Assembly (NCBI GenBank): GCA_934120635.1
Contig: CAKOUR010000002.1
Location: 59,033 to 123,032, forward strand
Source of the DNA: an uncultured Bacilli bacterium
Lineage (GTDB): Bacteria; Bacillota_I; Bacilli_A; RF39; UBA660
Direction of reading: 5' to 3'
DNA length: 64,000 bases
Shown in pieces: positions 43,453 through 52,185 of this stretch. Each line of letters starts with the position of its first letter. Position 1 is the first letter of the stretch. Below the pieces are notes generated by a model. It ran no database searches and was not told the DNA's origin. It worked only from the letters and a program-made list of their open reading frames with translations. Position numbers and translations under genes: made by a program.

Positions 43453-45840
43453 TTATAAAATTAGCATTGCTATAGTTAATATTAAGATATTAGCAAGTGC
43501 TATACAAACAAGCACTTTTGATACCCATTTTAACCAACTTGTATATTCAACTTTAGCAAGAGCAAGTCCTCCCATGATAGCTCCACAAGTTGGAGTAAAT
43601 AAATTAACAAAACCATTAGCTGCTACCATTTCCATAATTGTAGTTTCTACACTAAATCCTACTTTCTGTGCAAGTGGTGCCATAATTGGTGATGATAATG
43701 TAGCAAGTCCACTACTTGATGGAACTAATACTGATAATCCAACATGGAAAATATAGTTAAGAGGAGCAAATACTATTCTTGGTACCATTTCTAATACTTT
43801 TGATGCATTATAAATTAAATAATTGTCTAAATAAGTTTGACTCATTAAAACTGATGCACCGCGAGCAAGAGCAATGATTAAAATAACTCCTACCATATCA
43901 TCTGCTCCATCAACCAATTTATCAACTATTTCATGTTCTGACATTTTGTTTACAATAGCAATAATTATAGCCATCATTAAAAACCATAAAGTTGCTTCTT
44001 GGAAGTACCATTGTCCTAATGGGCAACCAACTAACCAAGATAAGCCGATAAATTTAGAATCTGCAAATAATGTAACCCCAAAATCTTCCCATGGAATAAA
44101 ACTAATAATCATTATAACAAAGGTAAATGCAAAAAGAATTAAAGTTAATTTTTGTCTTCCTGATAATTTAACGTTCTTCTTACCAATTCCTTCATCTCCA
44201 TATGTTGCTTCCATATTTTTAACTTCTTGTAGACTTAAAATTGTTGATCCTTTTTTGGCAATTACTTTCTTAGCATACGACATTACAAATATAATTGAAA
44301 TTAATAATGTTGTAATCCATAAAACAGCACCTAATCCGATAATAACACCTTGATTAATTGTAGTTCCTGCTGGTAAAACAGATTTTGCAGCATCAACTGC
44401 AACACCAACAGCAAAAGGATTTACTGTTGATCCTAACACTCCTGAACCTGCACCTAATAAAACAATTGCTGATGATACAATAGTATCCATTCCTGCTGCT
44501 ACCATTGCAGCGGCAAGTAGAGCATAAAATCCAACAGTTTCTTCTAACATTCCATATGTTGTTCCACCTATCGAAAACAAAATCATTAAAATAGGTATTA
44601 ATATTAATTCATGTCCATGTAATTTTTTTATTAATACTTGAATTCCTGTTTCTATTGCATTTGTTGAATTAACTATTTTTAAGAATGATCCTAAAATAAG
44701 TACAAAAACACAAATATCAATAGCATCTCCAAAGCCTTTAATTGGTGCTAGTAAGGCTTGTGATAGTGTTGCTCCTACTACCCCTGTACCATTTATAATA
44801 TCTTTTCCATCAAATTGAGCTGTTGGAAGAATATGTGTTGCTGCTGCTAGTAAATAAATCAAGATTAAAATAATTGTAAATGCACTTAAAGAGAAAGATA
44901 TTCTTTTCTTTTTTGATTTTTCTTGTACTTCATCTTGATAAATTAATGTACCATTTTTACCATCAATTGCATCTCTTGCTTTCTCTAGAGAAGAAATTAT
45001 AGCTTTCTTTCCTGTTTTTGAAGCAAAATAACATGCTGCTTCAATTTTTGGTAACATACTTCCTTCACCAAATTCTTCGTTTCTAATAGCAACTCTTGCA
45101 TCTGACACTGATAATTTTGATAGTTTTTCTTCATTCTTTTTATTAAAGTTTAAAGAAACTTGATCTACTGCTGTTAAAATTAATAATTCATCTGCATTAA
45201 TTTCTTTAGCAAGTAATGCACTTGTTCTATCTTTATCGATAACAGCATCTATTCCTTCATAACCATCTTTTTTAGTCATAACTACTGGAATTCCACCACC
45301 GCCACAAGCAATGACAATTGTTCCATCATTAACTAATTTTTCAATTGTATTTAATTCTAATATTTTTTTGGGCATAGGTGAGGCAACTACTTTTCGATAT
45401 CCTCTACCAGAATCTTCTTTATAAACTGCTTTGTCTTTTTTTGCTCTTTTAGTTGCTTCTTCTTTAGTTAAGAATTCTCCAATAGGCTTGGTAGGATTCT
45501 TAAAAGCATTATCTTTAGGATCTACTTCAACTTGTGTAACTACTGTTACAACGCTTTTTTCGATTCCTCTATTATTCAGTTCATCTTTTAATGTTTGTTG
45601 TAGTTGATAGCCAATATATCCTTGAGACATAGCACCACTTTCAGCAAATGGCATTTTCTCTTTTTGCATAGAGTCATATATCATTCCTACTTGTGGTCCA
45701 TTACCATGAGTTATAACGATTTGGTTACCATCTTCTACTAAATCAACAACATGTTTTACTGTTTTTTCAATTAAATCATGTTGTTCTTGTGGAGTTTTTC
45801 CTAGCGCATTTCCACCTAACGCTATTACTATTTTACTCAT
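43453..45840 (-). CDS. Carbamate kinase fused to an arginine/ornithine-type transporter
   Basis: A 795-residue fusion. Residues 1-312 are carbamate kinase (ALGGNALG, THGNGPQVG, ACGGGGIPVV, DKDRTSALLA), making ATP from carbamoyl phosphate and ADP. After a basic junction (EKSKKKRISFS) residues about 322-795 form a YfcC-type membrane carrier with many helices (GTTYGMLEETVGFYALL, GAGSGVLGSTVNPFAVGVA, LVPSSSGLATLSSPIMAP, LFTPTCGAIMGGLALA). These carriers serve as arginine/ornithine exchangers or peptide-type antiporters in ADI operons. There is no stop or frameshift at the junction. It overlaps argF by 4 bases (ATGA). Confidence 0.92.
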   Translation of the reverse strand: MSKIVIALGGNALGKTPQEQHDLIEKTVKHVVDLVEDGNQIVITHGNGPQVGMIYDSMQKEKMPFAESGAMSQGYIGYQLQQTLKDELNNRGIEKSVVTVVTQVEVDPKDNAFKNPTKPIGEFLTKEEATKRAKKDKAVYKEDSGRGYRKVVASPMPKKILELNTIEKLVNDGTIVIACGGGGIPVVMTKKDGYEGIDAVIDKDRTSALLAKEINADELLILTAVDQVSLNFNKKNEEKLSKLSVSDARVAIRNEEFGEGSMLPKIEAACYFASKTGKKAIISSLEKARDAIDGKNGTLIYQDEVQEKSKKKRISFSLSAFTIILILIYLLAAATHILPTAQFDGKDIINGTGVVGATLSQALLAPIKGFGDAIDICVFVLILGSFLKIVNSTNAIETGIQVLIKKLHGHELILIPILMILFSIGGTTYGMLEETVGFYALLAAAMVAAGMDTIVSSAIVLLGAGSGVLGSTVNPFAVGVAVDAAKSVLPAGTTINQGVIIGLGAVLWITTLLISIIFVMSYAKKVIAKKGSTILSLQEVKNMEATYGDEGIGKKNVKLSGRQKLTLILFAFTFVIMIISFIPWEDFGVTLFADSKFIGLSWLVGCPLGQWYFQEATLWFLMMAIIIAIVNKMSEHEIVDKLVDGADDMVGVILIIALARGASVLMSQTYLDNYLIYNASKVLEMVPRIVFAPLNYIFHVGLSVLVPSSSGLATLSSPIMAPLAQKVGFSVETTIMEMVAANGFVNLFTPTCGAIMGGLALAKVEYTSWLKWVSKVLVCIALANILILTIAMLIL

Positions 45841-46829
45841 TTTTTCAACGTCTCCAACATTACAGCTTTTATTGTATGTAATCTATTCTCTGCTTCTTCA
45901 AATACTCTTGACTGATTAGATTCAAATACTTCATCTGTAACTTCCATTTCTTTAATTCCAAATTTTTCTTCTATTTGTTTTCCTATAGTTGTTTCATTAT
46001 TGTGAAAAGAAGGTAAACAATGTAAGAAAATAGCTTCTTTTTTTGCATTTTTCATTACTTTAGCATTAACTTGATATGGGCTTAATAATTTAATTCTTTC
46101 CTCCCATAATTCCATAGGTTCTCCCATAGACACCCAAACGTCAGTATAAATAGCATCAGCATTTTTAGTACCTTCCATGATATCTTCTGTCATTTCTATT
46201 TTCGCATTAGTTCCTTCTGCAATTTTACGACATTCATCTGCTAAATTTTCTTCTGGCCACAAATTTTTAGGTGCACAACAAACAAAATGCATACCTAATT
46301 TAGCGCATACAACCATTAAAGAATTTCCAACATTATTTCTAGCATCACCACAGAAAACTAATTTTCTACCTTTTAAATTACCAAATTCTTCTTGAATTGT
46401 CATAATATCAGCAAGCATTTGTGTTGGATGAAATTCATTAGTAAGTCCATTCCATACTGGAACTTTACTGTATTTTGCTAATGATTCAACAATTTCTTGA
46501 TCAAATCCTCGATATTCAATTCCATCATACATACTTGCTAATACTCTAGCTGTATCTTCAATTGTTTCTTTTTTCCCCATTTGAGAACCTGTAGGTCCTA
46601 AATATGTTGCTTCCATTCCAAGATCATGGGCACCTGCTTCAAAAGCACATCTTGTTCTTGTTGAATCTTTTTCAAAAATCATAGCTATTTGCTTTCCTTT
46701 TAAATAACGATGTGACTCTCCATTTCTCTTTTGCTTTTTTAACGTCTTAGCAACATCTAACAAATGTCTAATTTCTGTTGGAGTAAAATCTAGTAACTTC
46801 AAGAAATCTCTTCCTCTTAAATCTACCAT
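45837..46829 (-). CDS. arcB: Ornithine carbamoyltransferase, catabolic
   Basis: Converts citrulline plus phosphate to ornithine and carbamoyl phosphate in the arginine deiminase route. The 330-residue enzyme has STRTRC (carbamoyl phosphate loop), NEFHPTQMLADIMTI, WVSMGE (ornithine loop) and FLHCLPSF. The start is ATG 46829 after GGGAGGATG; an upstream in-frame ATG includes that site. It overlaps arcA by 7 bases and the fusion gene by 4, giving a fully coupled operon. Its TGA stop shows the standard genetic code. Confidence 0.96.
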   Translation of the reverse strand: MVDLRGRDFLKLLDFTPTEIRHLLDVAKTLKKQKRNGESHRYLKGKQIAMIFEKDSTRTRCAFEAGAHDLGMEATYLGPTGSQMGKKETIEDTARVLASMYDGIEYRGFDQEIVESLAKYSKVPVWNGLTNEFHPTQMLADIMTIQEEFGNLKGRKLVFCGDARNNVGNSLMVVCAKLGMHFVCCAPKNLWPEENLADECRKIAEGTNAKIEMTEDIMEGTKNADAIYTDVWVSMGEPMELWEERIKLLSPYQVNAKVMKNAKKEAIFLHCLPSFHNNETTIGKQIEEKFGIKEMEVTDEVFESNQSRVFEEAENRLHTIKAVMLETLKK

Positions 46830-48070
46830 TCTACATCCTCCCTTACAAGTGGCATAGACATACATCTAGGGCCTCCACGACCACGACCAAGTTCCGAACC
46901 ATGTACTTCAATTACCTTAATTCCTGCTTTACGTAATGCATCATTTGTAACATTATTTCTATCATATACTACTACTACCCCTGGAGCAATACATAACGTA
47001 TTAGATCCATCATTCCATTGTTCACGTTCTGATGCAACCTTATCCCCACCAGCACATGGGATTAAAGTAACTGGATGATGTAAGTACTTTTCTAATATCT
47101 CTTTCAAACTTCCTTTTAACTCTTTAACATTCAAATCTTCAAATGTTGTTGGATCAAATCCTTCAGTAATTTCAAACACTTGTAATGTATCAGAAATTCC
47201 TGGATGATAAGTAAATGTGTATTTGTCAATTTGAGTAAATACTGTATCTAAATGCATAAAAGCCCTCGATACTGGAATATTAAACGCTAAAATTGTTTCG
47301 ATTTTACATCTAGGATCTCTAAAGAAATTCTTTGCTAATTGATCAATTGCAGCTGGTTCTGTACGTTGTGAAATACCAATAGCAACTACTTTATCATTAA
47401 TATTTAAGAAATCTCCACCTTCTGTATGCCAATTATATTTTCTATCATAATATAATGGACATTCTCTAAAATCAGGATGATATTTAAATACATATTCTGC
47501 ATATATACATTCTCTATTTCTAGTTACAGAATACATATGATTTAAATTTGCTCCTCTTCCAACACTAGCAAAATTATCTCTTGTAAAGTATAAATTAGGC
47601 ATAGGTGGTGCTATAAACTTTTCAGGCTCATCTACTAAATCAACCAAAGTTTTTTCTACATCTCTTTTTCTTTTTGGAATATCTTTTATTTGGATTCCTT
47701 CCATTGTTTTTAAAACTAATTTTTTAGGATCTTTTATATTATCCAAAAAACTATAAGTTAAAGTACTATACTTGATAGTAGTAATACCAGCTTCATAAAT
47801 AAATTGTTTAATAAATTTATCTCTGACAGCTTCATCATTAGCAATTACCTCACTAACTAAATCCTCTAAATAAACAACTTCAACTCCATTGTCTATTAAT
47901 GCTTGAGCAAAAGCATCATGTTCCATTTGTGCGTCTTTTAAATAAGGAATATCATCAAATAATAGTTCACTTAATGTATCTGGTGTTAAATTTAATAATT
48001 CATTTCCAGGACGATGAAGTAAAACCTTCTTTAATTTTCCTATTTCGCTTGTTACATAAATACTACTCAC
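46823..48070 (-). CDS. arcA: Arginine deiminase
   Basis: Hydrolyses arginine to citrulline and ammonia. The 415-residue enzyme has LFDDIPYL, FTRDNF, HTEGGDFL (substrate and catalytic His/Glu), HLDTVFT and the nucleophile in GGPRCMSMP. The start codon is GTG, placed after AGGAGAGG. It is the first gene of arcA-arcB-arcC/D, with a single good promoter. No ArgR, FNR or CRE site could be assigned with confidence. Confidence 0.97.
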   Translation of the reverse strand: MSSIYVTSEIGKLKKVLLHRPGNELLNLTPDTLSELLFDDIPYLKDAQMEHDAFAQALIDNGVEVVYLEDLVSEVIANDEAVRDKFIKQFIYEAGITTIKYSTLTYSFLDNIKDPKKLVLKTMEGIQIKDIPKRKRDVEKTLVDLVDEPEKFIAPPMPNLYFTRDNFASVGRGANLNHMYSVTRNRECIYAEYVFKYHPDFRECPLYYDRKYNWHTEGGDFLNINDKVVAIGISQRTEPAAIDQLAKNFFRDPRCKIETILAFNIPVSRAFMHLDTVFTQIDKYTFTYHPGISDTLQVFEITEGFDPTTFEDLNVKELKGSLKEILEKYLHHPVTLIPCAGGDKVASEREQWNDGSNTLCIAPGVVVVYDRNNVTNDALRKAGIKVIEVHGSELGRGRGGPRCMSMPLVREDVEW

Positions 48071-48127
48071 TTTTTCCTCTCCTTTTCTTTTATAGATTGA
48101 TAATAAGTCCTCCTATTATCTATATTC

Positions 48128-48155
48128 ATTATACCAAATAAAAAATTTAAGTAAA
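48128..48155 (-). promoter_or_regulatory. Promoter of the arginine deiminase operon
   Basis: TTTACT (48150-48155), 16-base spacer, TATAAT (48128-48133) with an extended TGG on the minus strand. Confidence 0.8.
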
Positions 48156-48215
48156 CACCTTTTTCGTTTTTTGAAGAAAAAGGATAACAAAATGCTTTAC
48201 AATAATTTTTTTGTT

Positions 48216-48247
48216 AGAAAAAGAAGTACATTTTTTGTACTTCTTTA
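48216..48247 (-). terminator. Terminator of the tandem alarmone-synthetase gene
   Basis: AAAGAAGTAC / GTACTTCTTT with a 7-base loop and a T-rich run on the minus strand, shortly after the stop codon. Confidence 0.85.
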
Positions 48248-48258
48248 AAAAAGATATT

Positions 48259-49515
48259 TTATGCTTTTTCTTTTTTTCTTACTTTATTTGTACCTTTTTC
48301 TGCTACTAAATTTCTTGATTTTTCTATAATTTCTTCCATATTATCATCAATATTTCCTACTACATTAGCAATTCTTCTTAATTCTAAGTTAGTTTGTGAA
48401 TCAACTTCTTTATGATAACATAACTTATGTTCTAAACTTGCCCACATATCCATAGCAATGGTACGAATTTGAATTTCTACTTTTATTTTTTCTACTCCAG
48501 TTTGTAAATAAATTGGTACGTTCACTAATAAATGATATGATTTATAGCCACTATTTTTAGGATTGGTAATATAGTCTTTTTCTCCAACAATTTCTATTGT
48601 TACATCATCTTTAAGTAAAGCTACTATTTTTTCTACATCACTTTTAAAAGAACAGACAATACGAATTCCTGAAAAATCATTAATATTTTCTTCAATTGAG
48701 TTTACAGTAAAAGGCTGTTTTCCTCTTTGTAATTTTAAACCAATAGAATCATCTGATTTTAAACGACCTTTAACATGTTCAATTGGATTTGGAGTATCGC
48801 TTAAATTATATTCTTCTACGATGGATTGAATTTTTTCTTCCATTATTTTTAAGGCTGTTATGTGTTTTAACTTAGTAATGGAATATTTTTTATCGTTAAT
48901 AAATGGATAGTCTACTATCTTTTTATTTGGTGTTCTAAATTCTGCATTTCTAGCATAGCAATTTAATCTTAAGTCAACTTTCTTGCAAAAATCTGCCATT
49001 TGATAAATCTCAGTTTTCATTTCATTGGGTAATTCTATACCTTTTTTATACCAAATTTTGTGTTCTAAACTTGCCCACATATCCATAGCAATGGTACGAA
49101 TTTGAATTTCTGCTTTCATATATTCTGTCTTTCCATTAATTAAAATTGGAAACATAACATTTAAATGATAACTCATATACCCACAATTTTTTGGGGTATC
49201 AATATAATTTTTACAATTTAATATCGTGATTTCTGGATCACTTTCAATTGCTTTAATTAAAATTTTTATATCGTCTAAAAATGAACAAACAACTCTTACG
49301 CCTAAAACATCATTTAAATTACGAATACTTTCTTTCGTAATAGGAAGATTCTTTTTTTTAAGTTTTCCTTCAATACTATCCTTCTTTTTTATTCTATATT
49401 TAATATGCTCAATGGGATTATTCTCTTCTAAAAGGGAAAATTCTTTTGAAAGAGAATTAAATTTATATTTTAGTTTATCCATTGCAACTTGATAAATTAA
49501 ATCTAATTGTTCCAT
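48259..49515 (-). CDS. Tandem double small alarmone synthetase
   Basis: A 418-residue protein of two fused RelA/SpoT synthetase domains (about 1-205 and 206-418), each resembling the free-standing RelQ/RelP enzymes of about 210 residues that make (p)ppGpp. Both keep the key motifs. Domain 1: RIKKKDSIEGKL, NDVLGVRVVCSF, GYMSYHL, AEIQIRT. Domain 2: RLKSDDSIGLKL, NDFSGIRIVCSF, GYKSYHL, VEIQIRT. The stretch EIQIRTIAMDMWASLEHK is identical in both and its DNA is an exact 51-base repeat. No hydrolase or regulatory domain. It has its own promoter and terminator and lies upstream (on the right) of arcA and downstream of rel. Confidence 0.92.
   Translation of the reverse strand: MEQLDLIYQVAMDKLKYKFNSLSKEFSLLEENNPIEHIKYRIKKKDSIEGKLKKKNLPITKESIRNLNDVLGVRVVCSFLDDIKILIKAIESDPEITILNCKNYIDTPKNCGYMSYHLNVMFPILINGKTEYMKAEIQIRTIAMDMWASLEHKIWYKKGIELPNEMKTEIYQMADFCKKVDLRLNCYARNAEFRTPNKKIVDYPFINDKKYSITKLKHITALKIMEEKIQSIVEEYNLSDTPNPIEHVKGRLKSDDSIGLKLQRGKQPFTVNSIEENINDFSGIRIVCSFKSDVEKIVALLKDDVTIEIVGEKDYITNPKNSGYKSYHLLVNVPIYLQTGVEKIKVEIQIRTIAMDMWASLEHKLCYHKEVDSQTNLELRRIANVVGNIDDNMEEIIEKSRNLVAEKGTNKVRKKEKA
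48428..49111 (-). repeat. 51-base exact direct repeat inside the tandem synthetase gene
   Basis: Positions 48428-48478 and 49061-49111 are identical and exactly 633 bases (211 codons) apart. They encode the shared EIQIRT segment of both domains, pointing to recent duplication or gene conversion. Confidence 0.9.
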
Positions 49516-49593
49516 AAAATCTCCCCCCTTTTTATTAATTTTCTTTATTAAATTGCATAAATTTAATTATAGTTCTTTTTGATATGGATATAT

Positions 49594-49622
49594 ATTATAA
49601 TATATTAAACGCTTTTTGTCTA
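49594..49622 (-). promoter_or_regulatory. Promoter of the tandem alarmone-synthetase gene
   Basis: TAGACA (49617-49622), 17-base spacer, TATAAT (49594-49599) on the minus strand. The remaining gap (49623-49810) is AT-rich with no gene seen. Confidence 0.8.
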
Positions 49623-49810
49623 GTACTTTATGGATATTTATCAATTTGTAGTTAACTTGTGTAAAGTAAAAAAGTTTAATAATGACAGTTTTTTTATTCT
49701 TTTAATTTAAAAAAAGTTATTTAAAATAGCTATTATAAAAATACTTAAATATAATTTTAAATTTTTATAAAGTACTTAAGTTAATTTATTTAAAGTAATT
49801 ATAAGATATG

Positions 49811-49842
49811 AAAATAACATCTAAAAGTTTAGATGTTATTTT
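49811..49842 (-). terminator. Terminator of rel
   Basis: AAAATAACATCTAAA / TTTAGATGTTATTTT with a short loop, about 60 bases after the rel stop. Confidence 0.8.
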
Positions 49843-49900
49843 AGACTACTCAAATTTAGAGACGTAGAAATATCTTTTAGAAAACAGATTTATCAGTATT

Positions 49901-52060
49901 TTACTTTAATAATCTTTCTACTTTTAAAGTGAATGGTAAGTTTGTTAAGTCAGTAATAAATTTATTTAATTTTTCTGTATTTTCTACTAATACAGTTAAG
50001 CTATAAACTTTATATTCACTTTTATTAATTGTTGAAATACTATCAATTGTAATATTATTTAAGCTGGCTTTTGTGATAATATCTAGTAAGTTATCTGATG
50101 TATTGGTATGAATAATTAAATCTGTAAAGTATTTTTTCGATAAGTCATTATTCCATTTAACACTGACCAATCTCTCTCCTAAATCTGCTATATTTTGGCA
50201 GATTGCTCTATGAACTGTAATTCCTGATCCTTTCGTGATATAACCAATAATTTTATCTCCTGGTATTGGTTTACAACATCCACTTAAATTTACTTTAATA
50301 TCATCTAATCCTTCTACTAAAATATCATTCTTATTGATAATAGGTTTATTATTACTTTCATTAATTTTACTAGTAATATCTACTTTTTCTTCTTCTTTAG
50401 TTAAAATTTTAACAACAGCTTGAGGAGTAACTTTTGAAGTTCCTACTAACATATACAACTCATTTAGTGTTTTTAAGTTTAATTCTTCTAAGATAGTATC
50501 TAATTTTTCACCAGTTAAACTTTCATGAACTGGTAAATTGTTTTTTCTTAATTCATTGATTAAAATCTCTTGTCCTTTATTTAGATTTTCATCTTTATCT
50601 AATTTGCTATAAAAAGATTTAATTTTATTTTTTGCTTGACTAGTAATAACAAAATTTAGCCAATCTTTATTTGGTCCTTTGCTGGATTTATTGGTATTTA
50701 CTTTAATGATATCTCCTGTTTTTAACTGATAATCTAAAGGAACTATATTTTCATTAACAATAGCTCCTACTAAAGTATTTCCTACTTCGCTATGGACTTT
50801 ATAAGCAAAATCTACTGGAGTTGCTCCTGCTGGTAATTCTAAAACATCTCCTTTAGGGGTATATACATAAATGGAATTATTATTTAAGACATCTTGTTTA
50901 ATACTACTGATAAATTCTTCTGGAGTATCTGATTCTTCATTTAATTCCATAATACTTCTAAAGATTTGTAGTTTTGCTTCCATAGAATCTTTTACTGTTT
51001 TTACGCTACCATGCGCTTTATATGACCAGTGAGAGGCAATACCATATTCGGCAATCTTATGCATTTCATAAGTACGTAATTGAATTTCAAATAATTTTCC
51101 ATCTACCCCAAATACAGTTGTATGTAAGGATTGATAAAGATTAGTTTTAGGCATAGCAATATAATCTTTAAAGCGATTAGGTACTGGTTTATATTTTGAA
51201 TGGATTAATCCAAGTGCTAAATAACATTCTTGTTCTGTGTCTACTAAAACTCTTAAGGCTAAGATATCATAAATATCATTAAATTTTTTCCCTTTATCTA
51301 GTTTTTTATAAATACTATAAATACTTTTACTTCTTCCAAAGATTTCATGTTTAATATTATGCTCATTTAGTAAACTAGATACTTCTTTTAACATATCGTT
51401 AACATCTTCATCCATTTCTGTTTTCTTAGCATTTAATTTTTCAACAATATCAAAATAAACATCTGGTTTTAAGTAACGTAATGATAAATCTTCTAATTCA
51501 CTTTTAATTTTATTTATTCCTAATCTATCTGCTACAGGAGTTAAAATTTCTAGAGTTTCTCTTGCTTTTTTCTTTTGCCTTTCTTCTGGCATAACATATA
51601 ATGTTCTCATATTGTGCAAACGATCAGCTAATTTAATAATAATTACTCTAACATCTTCTGATAATCCTACTAAGATTTTTCTTTGATTTGCTGCCATTTG
51701 TTCTCCTGCATTAGAAAAATGAAGACGATTAATCTTGGTAACACCATCTACCAATAAGGCAACATCTGCTCCAAATAGTTTGGTAACTTCTTCTTTTGTA
51801 CTATCTGAATCTTCTATCGTATCGTGGAGTAAGGCTGCTGCAAGACAAGTCGCATCGGCATTAATATCCGTTAAAATCATTGCCACATTCAATGGATGTG
51901 TAATATAATCATCTCCACTAATTCTTTTTTGTCCAAAGTGCTTTTTATAAGCATAATCAAAAGCTTTATTAATTAGTTCTATATCTTTTTCATTCGTATT
52001 GTAAGTCTTTACTTTTTCAATTAAATCTTCAATAGTTATATTTCTATATTCATCATTCAT
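49901..52060 (-). CDS. rel: Bifunctional (p)ppGpp synthetase/hydrolase Rel
   Basis: The ribosome-associated stringent-response enzyme, 719 residues. The HD hydrolase domain has HFGQKRISGDDYITHPL and LLHDTIEDSD. The synthetase domain has YDILALRVLVD, KPVPNRFKDYIAMPK and NLYQSLHT. TGS (VYTPKGDVLELPAGATPVDFA), a zinc-finger-like region (CCKPIPGDKIIGY) and a C-terminal ACT domain complete it. Both activities look intact. The start is ATG 52060, after AAGGAAG; the GTG at 52069 overlaps that site. It is a separate unit from the tandem synthetase. Confidence 0.97.
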   Translation of the reverse strand: MNDEYRNITIEDLIEKVKTYNTNEKDIELINKAFDYAYKKHFGQKRISGDDYITHPLNVAMILTDINADATCLAAALLHDTIEDSDSTKEEVTKLFGADVALLVDGVTKINRLHFSNAGEQMAANQRKILVGLSEDVRVIIIKLADRLHNMRTLYVMPEERQKKKARETLEILTPVADRLGINKIKSELEDLSLRYLKPDVYFDIVEKLNAKKTEMDEDVNDMLKEVSSLLNEHNIKHEIFGRSKSIYSIYKKLDKGKKFNDIYDILALRVLVDTEQECYLALGLIHSKYKPVPNRFKDYIAMPKTNLYQSLHTTVFGVDGKLFEIQLRTYEMHKIAEYGIASHWSYKAHGSVKTVKDSMEAKLQIFRSIMELNEESDTPEEFISSIKQDVLNNNSIYVYTPKGDVLELPAGATPVDFAYKVHSEVGNTLVGAIVNENIVPLDYQLKTGDIIKVNTNKSSKGPNKDWLNFVITSQAKNKIKSFYSKLDKDENLNKGQEILINELRKNNLPVHESLTGEKLDTILEELNLKTLNELYMLVGTSKVTPQAVVKILTKEEEKVDITSKINESNNKPIINKNDILVEGLDDIKVNLSGCCKPIPGDKIIGYITKGSGITVHRAICQNIADLGERLVSVKWNNDLSKKYFTDLIIHTNTSDNLLDIITKASLNNITIDSISTINKSEYKVYSLTVLVENTEKLNKFITDLTNLPFTLKVERLLK

Positions 52061-52144
52061 CACTATCACTTCCTTTAAAAAACTATACTATCATATTAAA
52101 CTTTATTTTTTTTGGTGTCAATAATACTTCCTTAGATTCTTCTT

Positions 52145-52174
52145 AAAAAAATAGACACTTTCCTAAGAAGTGTC
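52145..52174 (-). terminator. Terminator of the gene at 52186
   Basis: GACACTT / AAGTGTC with a 7-base loop and a T run on the minus strand. The decayed downstream copy (53024-53455) lacks this hairpin. Confidence 0.85.
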
Positions 52175-52185
52175 AAATAAAAAAA

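Noticed and set aside
48071..48180. ArgR, FNR or CRE operator upstream of arcA
   Set aside because: Only a weak half-site-like TGAAT is present; nothing matches a consensus well enough to report.
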